The notes under the pieces: generated by a model | Told to the model about the DNA's origin: nothing | What the model saw: only the letters and a program-made list of their open reading frames with translations | Database searches by the model: none | Shown: positions 20,072-30,974 of the stretch, piece by piece | Layout: each line of letters begins with the position of its first letter | How positions within the stretch are numbered: the stretch's first letter is position 1 | Made by a program: the position numbers and the translations under genes | Assembly: GCA_031769625.1 (NCBI GenBank) | Contig: JAUIMM010000113.1 | Location: 13,674,501 to 13,738,500 of the forward strand | DNA from: Taudactylus pleione | Lineage: Eukaryota; Chordata; Amphibia; Anura; Myobatrachidae | Reading direction: 5' to 3' | Length of the DNA stretch: 64,000 nucleotides

Positions 20072-22201
20072 TATATTGGGAAATCATGGGGTAGAGGGTG
20101 CGGAGGGTGCGCTCGCCCTATGGGTGTAATGCTGGAGTAATAGTGTGTTGTGGTCTTTTGTGTTCGATGTTGTTTGTGGAGTGATGGGGTGTAGGGAGGG
20201 AAGGGGGTCTAATGGACTGGAGGTGGTGGGTGAGGAAATGAAGACAGAGGCAGAAATGGGGGCCAAAGGGTTTATTGGAAAAAAACAGTACTAATCCTGT
20301 TTGGTCCCAGGCACCCAGGTGGGGTGAGCGATCCACTTGGGGGTGTGTGTGGGTGGAGACTGGGGAGGTGAGTGGACCCTTTTAGAGGGCTCCTTTCCGT
20401 GCAGTTCAATAGACTGGCACGTTACCCCTGCTGGACCTTTGGTCAACAGTCTTAGGATGTCTCGGGGGGAGGGGAGTGGTGGGTTGGCAGCGGGTCTGGC
20501 GTTTGTGGATGTACACCCTGGCGGCGTCCCGCGCAGGGGTATAAGTCTCGGAGTCACCTACCGGTAGGATTTGTTGGTGAAAAAGGCTTGGGCTGCTGGT
20601 AGCTGGTGTTAGTTTCCTTTTGCAGATGCGGTGTTGGATGGCTGTTGCGGTGTCAGCGGTTGGAGGAAGCTCTGTGTGTAGTAGTGGCTTGCTGGTGCAC
20701 TGTGGGGCTTGGTGCACCGCGTTGCTGGCGTTCTGTTCCCGCTGCCTGGTGGGTGCCTGCTGGTGTGGATCGCTTAGGGATTGCTGCTGGACGAACAGCT
20801 GTGAGTGGAGCTGGTGTTGGTTGCTCCCAGGGGGCGGTGCGTGGTCGCCTGGGTCTAGCAGGTGGAGTGGTGATCAAGAGGGGTGCGAAGGGCTTTGCTA
20901 GGTGTGATGCCCAGCGCGGCCCTGCGGGTGGTGGGTAGAGAGGGTTCTGGAAGCAGCAAGGCTCGACCGAGTTCTCCGCAGGAATGAAGAGCTCTGGTGT
21001 AAGCTGGCTGTGGTGTCAGAATGTAGGGGGTCTCCAACGCGTTTCGGCAGGGGCGCTGCCTTCTTCAAGGAGGTAAGAAGAAGGCAGAGCCCCTGCCGAA
21101 ACGCGTTGGAGACCCCCTACATTCTGACACCACAGCCAGCTTACACCAGAGCTCTTCATTCCTGCGGAGAACTCGGTCGAGCCTTGCTGCTTCCAGAACC
21201 CTCTCTACCCACCACCCGCAGGGCCGCGCTGGGCATCACACCTAGCAAAGCCCTTCGCACCCCTCTTGATCACCACTCCACCTGCTAGACCCAGGCGACC
21301 ACGCACCGCCCCCTGGGAGCAACCAACACCAGCTCCACTCACAGCTGTTCGTCCAGCAGCAATCCCTAAGCGATCCACACCAGCAGGCACCCACCAGGCA
21401 GCGGGAACAGAACGCCAGCAACGCGGTGCACCAAGCCCCACAGTGCACCAGCAAGCCACTACCACACACAGAGCTTCCTCCAACCGCTGACACCGCAACA
21501 GCCATCCAACACCGCATCTGCAAAAGGAAACTAACACCAGCTACCAGCAGCCCAAGCCTTTTTCACCAACAAATCCTACCGGTAGGTAAGTGACTCCGAG
21601 ACTTATACCCCTGCGCGGGACGCCGCCAGGGTGTACATCCACAACCACCAGACCCGCTGCCAACCCACCACTCCCCTCCCCCCGAGACATCCTAAGACTG
21701 TTGACCAAAGGTCCAGCAGGGGTAATGTGCCGGTCTATTGAACTGCACGGAAAGGAGCCCCCTAAAAGGGTCCACTCACCTCCCCAGTCTCCACCCACAC
21801 ACACCCCCAAGTGGATCGCTCACCCCACCTGGGTGCCTGGGACCAAACAGGATTAGTACTGTTTTTTTCCAATAAACCCTTTGGCCCCCATTTCTGCCTC
21901 TGTCTTCATTTCCTCACCCACCACCTCCAGTCCATTAGACCCCCTTCCCTCCCTACACCCCATCACTCCACAAACAACATCGAACACAAAAGACCACAAC
22001 ACACTATTACTCCAGCATTACACCCATAGGGCGAGCGCACCCTCCGCACCCTCTACCCCATTATATCGTTACACAGGACCCGGTACTCCTGCTTTTAGGA
22101 AGGTGCAGCACCCCGACACAAACAATACATCTCACATCCCATCTGCCCATACAGCAGAGCGCAGTTCTAACCCATCATTTGCAGTTATATTGGGAAATCA
22201 T
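20072..22201. mobile_element. ~2-kb foldback, Penelope-like, in a 16-bp direct repeat
   Basis: Two arms of about 980 bp face each other around 21067-21076 with very few differences; one is a 4-bp GTAA gain in the right arm (near 21590). The bases next to the centre include CCAACGCGTTTCGGCAGGGG and its complement. A 16-bp direct repeat TATATTGGGAAATCAT (20072-20087 and 22186-22201) bounds the unit, as for a retrotransposed insertion. After the right arm, about 125 unpaired bases (22062-22185) remain. The GAAACGCGTTGG motif is typical of Penelope-like elements (PLEs), whose termini often carry hammerhead-ribozyme sequence; assignment to PLE is inference. Frames on both arms are mirror images, not genes. 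Confidence 0.7.
21027..21116. ncRNA. Hammerhead-like terminal motif, both orientations
   Basis: On the plus strand GAAGAAGGCAG, AGCCCCTGCC and GAAACGCGTTGG occur in the order core-stem II-core of a hammerhead; the left arm carries the complement. The first core reads AAGAAGA rather than CTGATGA, so self-cleavage is doubtful. This is a likely fossil of a PLE terminal ribozyme. Confidence 0.4.
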
Positions 22202-23040
22202 TATATTATGCAACAAATCGTCAAATTGTTCAAATGTGGTTTTCTTATTGTACGGGGGCCTTAACACTCACATTACCATACCTCCCAACATTTTTACTTA
22301 CCAATGAGGGACAGGTCGCGCGCCTGCGGCACGCGCACCAGGAAAGGGGGCATGGTTTGTGTAAAAAGGGGTGGGGTCTACGGAAACCGGGACGGAGCCT
22401 CGCGGCTTCCCGTTTTCTTCACTTTGGGGGCGTGCCCAGCACTCTCTGAGATGATATTGATTGATTGAACGATAATGATATTGTTATCGTTCAATCGCTC
22501 AATTAAATCATCTAGTGGATGGGCACCTTTAGTTGTCAATCGTTATCCATTAATTAGTATGCCAAGTTCATCCAGCAACAATCTATGCTTGTACCACATG
22601 GAATGTTTGAGGGAGTCTCTAATACCTCTTTACCACTGCCCAAATAACCCGGGTTATTGCCGGGTCTACCCATGTCACGGCATGGCGTAAAAGGGTCCTT
22701 AAAAAATAACCCAGGTAGGAGTGACCAGGGAATCTAACCCTGGTAGCTACCCGGGTCGAACCCAGGAAGGACCCGGGTAACGGTGCAGTGTAAACAGCGC
22801 GACCTGGGTCTATCCGACCTGGGTCACGCGAAAAAGCTGCTGATTGGAGATTCATTGAGTAGTCCCTACTCACTTTTTATGACCTCATCTTTGTGAGCCT
22901 AAAAAAGGACATTTCTAATGACATACAGAGATTTTGCAGGGCAGACCCGGGTTCAGTGTAAACGATGCCGACCTGGGAATAACCTGGGTCCAAGGTGCAG
23001 TGTAAATGGGGCCTGACCCGGCTCTGACACGGGTTGGAAT
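22202..23040. other. Unassigned; fragments of two repeat types
   Basis: At 22272-22450 CCATACCTCCCAACATTTT resembles the left end of a small hAT family, with no partner found. At 22640-23035 a stretch rich in ACCCGGGT motifs and GCAGTGTAAA phrases (22785, 22957, 22999) looks like a decayed DNA transposon. No gene seen. Confidence 0.45.
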
Positions 23041-23043
23041 CAT

Positions 23044-24125
23044 GGAGCTGATTCACTATCGATTCACTATCGATCGCAGCTGTGATTGCAATAGTGATTA
23101 CGCATGCAATCTCACTGCAATAGTATGCTAATCCACTGCGATCACTACGCCACCGCAGCACAACATAAGGATGCCAACTTTACCTTACACACATCCATAA
23201 TCCTTAGCAAGACTGCAAAACCATCAGTAACATCGAGTACCATCGCAGCCTCACGCACACTTGCACAAGCTCTGGGCCTAATTCAGACCCGCTCGCGTGC
23301 GCTGAGCGCTCGCAAGTGGGTCGATGTTGGCCAAGTGCGCATGCGCACGACGGAGGCGGCTCCGTCGTGCGCATGCGCGAGACCCGAATAACGACGACCA
23401 AGCCGTCGTTATGGGTCTCGCACCAAAGGGGGCGTGCTGTCGATGGTGAGTGACAGCACGCCCCCTTTGGTGGGCGTGCCGGGGGCGTGGCTGCCCAGAC
23501 GGAGGCATTCCCATGGGAACGCCTACCGTCTGGGGCCAGCCCCACTGACATCACTAGTGATGTCAGTGGGAGTGCTTTTGGCTCTGATAGAGCCAAAAGC
23601 ACTCCAGGGCTTGCGGCAACGAGACCCTACCACAAGGGTCTCGTCGCAAGCCCGATAGTCGCGATGGTCTTGACCATCGCGACCATGATTTTGGCCGCTT
23701 GCTATAGCTGTGGGTGGTCACCCACAGCTATGCGAGTGGCCAGGAGGCCACTCTTAAATTCAGAGTGATTCAGAGCGAGCGCTCTGTCAGTGCGTCCGGC
23801 TCTGAATCAGGGCCTCTGTCTTTACTCAGGAATTGCTAACTTCATCTCACGCTATGAGTACTCAGGCTGCGTAATGCATCACAGTGAATAATTTATGCAC
23901 GCCCCTGCAACGGCGTTCAAACGCACTGGCACGCCTACGTTTCACCGACCACCCCTCATCACCACCCATGAATGGCACTTCCTGTCAATCACTCTGCGAT
24001 GGGTCTGCGTAGTCACTGCGATCCAATTGCAGTGGTTGGCACGCGCACTGTGATGCATGCGCAGTACTGACAATTGGACGATTGCGTGTGTATTATCAGT
24101 TGTGATCCTTGATGAAACAGACCCC
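23044..24125. mobile_element. MITE carrying a nested hairpin-chain MITE
   Basis: The left end GGAGCTGATTCACTATCG and right end TTGATGAAACAGACCCC are imperfect inverted repeats, flanked by CAT or ATG on both sides. The interior relates to other ATTCAG-type MITEs (CGCATGCAAT, CACTGCGATC). The insert 23274-23814 splits it. Confidence 0.6.
23274..23814 (+). mobile_element. Hairpin-chain MITE, best-preserved copy
   Basis: Ends GGGCCTAATTCAGACCCGC and GGCTCTGAATCAGGGCC, flanked by TCT on both sides (23271-23273 and 23815-23817). Between 23337 and 23741 lie nine hairpins end to end: 23337-23378 (19-bp perfect stem), 23379-23419, 23421-23472 (21-bp perfect stem), 23494-23534, 23541-23570 (30-bp perfect palindrome), 23571-23603 (15-bp stem), 23607-23653, 23658-23683 and 23693-23741. 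Apart from loops and a ~20-base spacer, almost every base is paired. There is no open frame of note and no known domain. Confidence 0.9.
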
Positions 24126-24140
24126 ATGTTCGAAAACACA

Positions 24141-24682
24141 GGGCCTGATTCAGAGCCGGATGCCCTGACCAGAGCGCTCGCTCTGAATCAGGGCCGGCCT
24201 AGCTGAAAATGGTGCGGCCTCCTGGCCGCTCGCATAGCTGTGGGTGACCACCCACAGCTTATGCGAGCGTCCATAATGATGGTCAAGACCATCGCGACCA
24301 TCGGGCTTGCGACGAGACCCTTGCGGTAGGGTCTCGTGGCCGCAAGACCAGGAGTGATTTTGGCTCTATCAGAACCAAAATCACTCCCACTGACATCACT
24401 AGTGATGTCAGTGGGGCCGGACCCAGACGGTAGGCGTTCCCATGGGAACGCCTCCGTCTGGGCAGCCACGCCCCCGGCATGCCCACCAAAGGGGGCATGC
24501 TGTCACTCACCATCGACAGCACGCCCCCTTTGGTGCAAGACCTGGAGCGACGGCTTCCCCGTCGCTCGCCGGGTCTCGCGCATGCGCACGATGGAGCTCC
24601 CTCCGTCGTGCGCATGCGCACTTGGGCACCATCGACCCGCTTGCGAGCGTACAGCGCTCGCGAGCGGGTCTGAATGAGACCC
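24141..24682 (-). mobile_element. Hairpin-chain MITE, reverse orientation
   Basis: Ends GGGCCTGATTCAGAGCCGG and GGTCTGAATGAGACCC, flanked by ACA on both sides (24138-24140 and 24683-24685). It carries the same hairpins as 23274-23814 in reverse order, including the 30-bp palindrome at 24387-24416 and the GGGGGCATGCTGTC/GACAGCACGCCCCC stem. It lies 326 bases from its inverted relative. Confidence 0.9.
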
Positions 24683-24685
24683 ACA

Positions 24686-25051
24686 GGTCGGACCCAGGTT
24701 TTTGGTGGAAAAGGGGTACAATTCTCTCCTGACAATCAACTGGTAAAGTGGTATAATATAACTCTCCCATGTATTGTTCATATATATGTGGCAATCTGTC
24801 CATCAACCAAAATGCTGGCAGGGAATTTGTAAAACAAGGACACACTTAAAATTCCAAAATTTACAATACAGACTGATATTTTTTGTTTTGTTTTGTTGGT
24901 GTCCGTGGAGTGCAAGGCAAACAGAAACTTAGATAACCAAACGGAAACTTCCTGGCTAGTAGTGAAACTCACCTGTACGTATACAGGATTCCTGGGGACT
25001 TTCCCTACCATGAAATTAAATTGGCACACTTCCAATCCTTCCCGTAACACT
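24686..25051. other. Unassigned sequence
   Basis: AT-rich, with no TIR, repeat or domain that I recognise. Confidence 0.4.
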
Positions 25052-25139
25052 GGGCCTGATTCAGAAATGGACGCAATGGAGATTATGAACACAGGTCGAG
25101 CGACTGTTTGCCATCGTGCATGCATATAAGCTGTACTGT

Positions 25140-25436
25140 GGACCTCATTCAGAGTCTCTCGCAAGATGCGATCGCTCGCACCCAGCTTATGCAAATTTGT
25201 CAAAGTGACGCCACGGGAAGCGATCGCTCGCCAAGGCATAAGCACGCCCACCATGTCTTAGTGAGTGACCAGCGTACGCCCAATCGCACAGGCAGAACCG
25301 CCCACCAGCACACATCATCTCCAGGAAGTGTATTAAAACATTGCACGAAGTGTGCGCATGCACGTACACAAACCATCGGGCCGCTTGCGAGCGCACAGTA
25401 CTAGCGAGAGACTGTGAATGAGGCCCTGTGTCTGTG
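25140..25436. mobile_element. 3-bp-TSD MITE nested in MITE
   Basis: Ends GGACCTCATTCAGAGTCTC and GTGAATGAGGCCC, flanked by TGT on both sides (25137-25139 and 25437-25439). The interior (CATCATCTCCAGGAAGTGTA, AGCACGCCCACCATGTCTTA) matches the outer element at 34874-41380. Confidence 0.85.
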
Positions 25437-25456
25437 CAGCAATATTGCGATTACGG

Positions 25457-25768
25457 CATACTTACCTACCTTGTAGGTAAGCTTCCCGGGAGCAGCCTGG
25501 AAAGCTGCTACTGCAGGCTGGTGATGTAATTAGACCCCACCCCTTTCATTAGAAAAGTCTGCGATTCGTGGGTCCGTGAAGAGGGGGTGGGGCTAAATGA
25601 GGCAAATCGCAGCGTTTGGCCCACCCCCTCATCGCGGACCCGCAAATTCCCCATTAAATCTCCCCATCCTGCCCGCTTCACTAGGAAGTGGGCGGGATGT
25701 GGGAGATCTGTCTACACTTCCGGGGGCGCGTGGGGCTCCCGCGACTTCCGGGAGTGTAGGCAAGTATG
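25457..25768. mobile_element. hAT MITE of the CATACTTGCC family
   Basis: Perfect 8-bp duplication GATTACGG (25449-25456 and 25769-25776). Ends CATACTTACCTACCTTG and GGGAGTGTAGGCAAGTATG. The empty site is visible in the paralogue near 18070 (GTTACGGACACACAG). Confidence 0.92.
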
Positions 25769-26412
25769 GATTACGGACACACAGAGGAATCCAATGCAGA
25801 GTGAGTGACAGGTTGTCAGTGTTTGGGGTTGGTAACAGGGGGGTAGTCAGGCGTATCTGACCGTTTAAACGCCATTACATGGGCGCAGCATGAAAGCCCT
25901 CTGCGTGTCAGGAGAGCTGCCAAGTCTGTGGCAGGTCTAATCTGCTGCAAGGGCAAGATGGCCGCTCGATGTATGTCGATGTTACCAATATTTGCTCAGG
26001 TAAGCGGCGTCGTATGCACATGAGAAGGCAGCGGCGGGCGTACTTATTCTCGGGTAAGCTTTGGAAGTATTAGCATATTTTCGCAGCTGCACTGCATACG
26101 AAATCACAGCTGCGATCACATTAGTGTCCATCTCTGAATCAGACCCCCTATCAATTGTATACTCCCCAGCTTTGCCCCAGAGCATCACTGACTGCTGCAT
26201 GTGCTGTACATAGGTCAGTAACCAGCATAGGTAGATCAGCCCAGAACATGTTCTGATAGAGTAGAATAGAGTAACCCAGGCCACCCAACCTTCTAGCAAT
26301 TACCAGGTTCCAGGTCCAGAATCTCAAATTTTCAGTGATCTTTACAGGGGAAACACTGGGTCCTGGATCTGAGATCACCCAGATTACTTTTGCAACAAAC
26401 CATTCACACTAA

Positions 26413-26789
26413 GGGGGAGATGTATCATCGGCGAAAATGCGGTAAACCCCCCGAAAATGCAGTTTTCGGGGGTTTTACCGCATTCCCCGTATGTATTAAG
26501 CGCATTCTTCAGGTGGCGTTACCCAAAAGAGGCCTATGGGCTTCTTAGCATGAACGGATCCCTCCCATGATCCCCCGCGGCCCGCGGCCTTCTGCGCATG
26601 CGCAGAAGGACTTCTGGGTGTTCAACCCGGAAGTCCCTCTGCCCGGCAGCATCGCAAAGGACAGCTTTTATCGAGAGAGCTGTCCTTTACGAAATCCTTG
26701 GTACATACCGCGGTAATGAACCGTGGTATGTACGCGAAATCAAGGGGGATGTACCGCATCGGCGATGTCGCCATTAATACATCTCCCCC
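26413..26789. mobile_element. Harbinger-type MITE, TIR GGGGGAGATGTATCA
   Basis: TAA on both sides (26410-26412 and 26790-26792), as expected for PIF/Harbinger. Ends GGGGGAGATGTATCATCGGC and GCCATTAATACATCTCCCCC. Interior stems include CGGTAAACCCCCCGAAAATG with its complement, CCTTCTGCGCATGCGCAGAAGG split over 26588-26609, and AGGACAGCT...AGCTGTCCT. No transposase. Confidence 0.92.
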
Positions 26790-26792
26790 TAA

Positions 26793-27189
26793 CTAAGGAC
26801 TAGCCTGTAAACGACTAGCCTGTAAAACACGCCACCAACAAACAGTCCTCATGGACTCTCCATCTGTTTGCTATGTGCGCAGCCTCTATAGCTGTTACAA
26901 GTATACTCCACCACCACTGCTGTAGTGAGGGGCATAGTGCTTACATCAGCTGTTGCATTTACAACACAGACGCCTGGCGCACAATAACACCCAGCAATAC
27001 CCATATGCTCCAGACTGCTTCTACACTGCTGGTATACCTGTTACATCCCAGTGTCTTATGCTACTTGTTGTTCTACCTGGTTCAATAAACCTAAGAACTG
27101 GTTAAGCTGTACCATGTGTGGACTACCTGCCACTAGCACCAGACAACTGTGCAAACACATCTAACATCACATATACTCTGGCCAGGTGT
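26793..27189. other. Unassigned sequence
   Basis: A weak frame at 26873-27088 has no recognisable domain. AATAAACC at 27083-27090 could be a polyadenylation-like signal, without other support. No gene called. Confidence 0.4.
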
Positions 27190-27197
27190 ATAATAAA

Positions 27198-30100
27198 CAG
27201 GGGCGTAACTAGAACTTTTTGGGCCCCATAGCAACATTTTTAAGGGCCCCCCCTAACTTAGCTCTTACACAATGACCACAGTAGTTCCTCTAAAACATTA
27301 AATGCCCACTGTAATGGTGCCCCTTATGCAATGCCCACTGTAATGGTGCCCTTTACGCAGTGCCCCCAGTGGTAATAATACCCCCTGTAGTAATGCCCCT
27401 GTAATGCACCCAGTAGTAAGCCCCTTGTAATGTCCCCAGTAGTGAGCCCCCTGTAATGCCCCCAGTAGTGGGCTCCCTGTAGCTGCCCCCAGTAGTGGGC
27501 CCCATGTAGCTGCCCCACTAGTGAGCCCCCTGTAGCTGCCCCACTAGTGGGCACCCTGTAGCTGCCCCCAGTAGTGAGCCCCCTGTAGCTGCCCCCAGTA
27601 GTGGGCCCCCTGTAGATGCCCCCACTAGTGAGCCCCCTGTAGCTGCCCCCAGTAGTGGGCCCCCTGTAGCTGCCCCCAGTAGTGAGCCCCCTGTAGCTGC
27701 CCCCAGTAGTGAGCCCCCTGTAGCTGACCCCAGTAGTGGGCCCCCTGTAGCTGCCCCCAGTAGTGGGCCCCCAGTAGTGAGCCCCCTGTAGCTGCCCCCA
27801 GTAGTGGGCCCCCTGTAGCTGCCCCCAGTAGTGAGCCCCCTGTAGCTACCCCCAGTAGTGAGCCCCCTGTAGCTGCCCCCAGTAGTGAGCCCCCTGTAGC
27901 TGCCCCCAGTAGTGGGCCCCCTGTAGCTGCCCCCAGTAGTGAGCCCCCTGTAGCTGCCCCCATAGTGAGCCCCCTGTAGCTGCCCCCAGTAGTGAGCCCC
28001 CTGTAGCTGCCCCCAGTAGTGAGCCCCCTGTAGCTGCCTCCAGTAGTGAGCCCCCTGTAGCTGACCCCAGTAGTGGGCCCCTGCCAGTAGTGAGATCTCA
28101 GTAGCTGCCCCCAGTAGAGGGCCCCCTGTAGCTGCCCCTGCCAGTAGTGAGATCTCAGTAGCTGCCCCCTGTAGTGGGCCCCCTGTAGCTGCCCCTGCCA
28201 GTAGTGAGATCTCAGTAGCTGCCCCCAGTAGTGGGCCCCCTGTAGCTGCCCCCAGTAGTGGGCCCCCTGTAGCTGCCCCCAGTAGTGAGCCCCCTGTAGC
28301 TGCCCCCAGTAGTGGGCCCCCTGTAGCTGCCCCCAGTAGTGAGCCCCCTGTAGCTGCCCCCAGTAGTGGGCCCCCTGTAGCTGCCCCCAGTAGTGAGCCC
28401 CCTGTAGCTACCCCCGGTAGTGAGCCCCCTGTAGCTGCCCCCAGTAGTGAGCCCCCTGTAGCTGCCCCCAGTAGTGGGCCCCCTGTAGCTGCCCCCAGTA
28501 GTGAGCCCCCTGTAGCTGCCCCCATAGTGAGCCCCCTGTAGCTGCCCCCAGTAGTGAGCCCCCTGTAGCTGCCCCCAGTAGTGAGCCCCCTGTAGCTGCC
28601 TCCAGTAGTGAGCCCCCTGTAGCTGACCCCAGTAGTGGGCCCCTGCCAGTAGTGAGATCTCAGTAGCTGCCCCCAGTAGAGGGCCCCCTGTAGCTGCCCC
28701 TGCCAGTAGTGAGATCTCAGTAGCTGCCCCCTGTAGTGGGCCCCCTGTAGCTGCCCCTGCCAGTAGTGAGATCTCAGTAGCTGCCCCCAGTAGTGGGCCC
28801 CCTGTAGCTGCCCCCAGTAGTGGGCCCCCTGTAGCTGCCCCCAGTAGTGAGCCCCCTGTAGCTGCCCCCAGTAGTGGGCCCCCTGTAGCTGCCCCCAGTA
28901 GTGAGCCCCCTGTAGCTGCCCCCAGTAGTGGGCCCCCTGTAGCTGCCCCCAGTAGTGAGCCCCCTGTAGCTACCCCCGGTAGTGAGCCCCCTGTAGCTGC
29001 CCCCAGTAGTGAGCCCCCTGTAGCTGCCCCCAGTAGTGGGCCCCCTGTAGCTGCCCCCAGTAGTGAGCCCCCTGTAGCTGCCCCCATAGTGAGCCCCCTG
29101 TAGCTGCCCCCAGTAGTGAGCCCCCTGTAGCTGCCCCCAGTAGTGAGCCCCCTGTAGCTGCCTCCAGTAGTGAGCCCCCTGTAGCTGACCCCAGTAGTGG
29201 GCCCCTGCCAGTAGTGAGATCTCAGTAGCTGCCCCCAGTAGAGGGCCCCCTGTAGCTGCCCCTGCCAGTAGTGAGATCTCAGTAGCTGCCCCCTGTAGTG
29301 AGCCCCCTGTAGCTGCCCCTGCCAGTAGTGAGATCTCAGTAGCTGCCCCCAGTAGTGGGCCCCCTGTAGCTGCCCCCAGTAGTGGGCCCCCTGTAGCTGC
29401 CCCCAGTAGTGAGCCCCCTGTAGCTGCCCCCAGTAGTGGGCCCCCTGTAGATGCCCCCACTAGTGAGCCCCCTGTAGCTGCCCCCAATAGTGAACCACCT
29501 GTAGCTGCCCCCAGTAGTGGGCCCCCTGTAGCTGCCCCCAGTAGTGGGCCCCCTGTAGCTGCCCCCAGTAGTGAGCCCCCTGTAGCTGCCCCCAGTAGTG
29601 AGCCCCCTGTAGCTGCCCCCAGTAGTGAGCCCCCTGTAGCTGCCCCCAGTAGTGGGCCCCCTGTAGCTGCCCCCAGTAGTGAGCACCCTGTAGCTGCCCC
29701 CAGTAGTGGGCCCCCTGTAGCTGCCCCCAGTAGTGGGCCCCCTGCAGCTGCCCCCAGTAGTGAGCCCCCTGTAGCTGCCCCCAGTAGCTGCCCCCTGTAG
29801 CTGACCCCAGTAGTGGGCCCCCTGTAGCTGCCCCCAGTAGTGAGCCCCCTGTAGCTGACCCCAGTAGTGGGCCCCCTGTAGCTGCCCCCAGTAGTGAGCC
29901 CCCTGTAGCTGCCCCCTGTTGCTGACCCCAGTAGTGAGCCCCCTGTAGCTGCCTCCAGTAGTGAGCCCCCTGTAGCTGCCCCCAGTAGTGAGCCCCCTGT
30001 AGCTGCCCCCAGTAGTGAGCCCCCTGTAGCTGCCCCCAGTAGTGAGCCCCCTATAGCTGACCCCAGTAGTGGGCCCCCTGTAGCTGCCCCTGCAAGTAGT

Positions 30101-30385
30101 GAGATCTCAGTAGCTGCCCCCTGTAGTGGGCCCCCTGTAGCTGGCCCTGCCAGTAGTGAGATCTCAGTAGCTGCCCCCAGTAGTGAGAGCCCAGTAGCTG
30201 TCCTCACACCCCCCCCCCGCGCGAGCACACACACACATAAATAAAAATAAAAAAAACACTTACCTTAAACCAGAGCCTGCAGCCGTCCGTCCACGGCGCC
30301 TGCTCCTCAGCACTATGGGAGTGACGTCATGACGTCATGCCCTATAGCAACCGCACCCCCTGCACCCTCCATAGTTACGCCACTG
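27198..30385. mobile_element. hAT element filled by a higher-order minisatellite
   Basis: Perfect 8-bp duplication ATAATAAA (27190-27197 and 30386-30393). Ends CAGGGGCGTAACTAG and CATAGTTACGCCACTG are inverted and fit the CAG..GG start of hAT elements. About 2.8 kb of the 3.2 kb is a tandem array (27370-30190), followed by an A-rich stretch, CTTACC, and a TGACGTCATGACGTCAT palindromic block near 30320. No transposase is present. Confidence 0.95.
27370..30190. repeat. 27-bp minisatellite with 562-bp higher-order period
   Basis: The basic unit is 27 bp: GTAGCTGCCCCCAGTAGTG followed by AGCCCCCT or GGCCCCCT. A variant cluster containing CTGCCAGTAGTGAGATCTCA begins at 28081, 28643 and 29205, exactly 562 bases apart, and the blocks between are near-identical. 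Since 27 is a multiple of 3, the minus strand gives long artificial frames (27518-28525, 28212-29087, 28774-30234) repeating GAATGGSLLGAATGGPLL; I do not regard them as genes. Confidence 0.95.
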
Positions 30386-30393
30386 ATAATAAA

Positions 30394-30974
30394 TATATAC
30401 CCAGCTACATTTAGTTGCACTCCACATAGCTAGGCTATTCTACCCATAGGTTATGGGACCAGGATACAGTCCAGAAGTCTTAAGTTAATAGGTTATGGTC
30501 CCAAGCACAATAAGCATTAATTTGTATAAAGTTAATTAGTTAATTGATGACAACCTGTGACATTGTTTAACTAACTGATTTTTTTTTAAAAATATATGTA
30601 AATGTCAGCCATTTTTTCCCAGTCTCTTGTCTCTTACAGCAGACATGCGACAGCTCACCCCACAAACACACTGTCCTGTTGCTGGATTGTCTCAGTTTTG
30701 CTGTGTAACCTTGGTGGCACCCTCCTATATTGCAACGGGTATCACACAAGCATGGGGTCACTAATTTCTCCTGTCATAATTGTATGTTTTTCTGTTGGAT
30801 TAATATTTCACTGTCTGGCTTTTGCCAATTGTAAAGTCTGTATGATCCTGTTCTAATTCTGACTATTTCTCTCATTTGTTTCTGTAATTTAGTTGTCTCG
30901 TGTCTTACCTCTGGACTTGTCCTGTGGATCAGGATATGCTAATTTGCCTGGGAAGTCTGCTCAGCATGCAGGCT
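30394..30974. other. Unassigned sequence between two hAT elements
   Basis: No tandem repeat, TIR pair or domain recognised. Frames at 30567-30856 on both strands are short and featureless. Confidence 0.4.

Larger units (their letters stand above)
25052..26146. mobile_element. GGGCCTGATTCAG MITE with two nested inserts
   Basis: Left end GGGCCTGATTCAGAAATGG and right end CCATCTCTGAATCAGACCC are inverted; flanks ACT and CCT match at two of three bases. The interior equals that of 17961-18479 once two inserts (25140-25436 and 25457-25768) are ignored. Confidence 0.75.

Noticed and set aside
20606..21537. Cys/Gly-rich frames of 90-110 codons on both strands
   Set aside because: They are mirror copies in the two arms of the foldback, with no known domain.
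27518..30234. Long minus-strand open frames (up to 486 codons) repeating GAATGG and LLGAATGG
   Set aside because: The 27-bp unit is a multiple of 3, so any stop-free unit gives a long frame. The same array is open in several overlapping frames and carries no domain.
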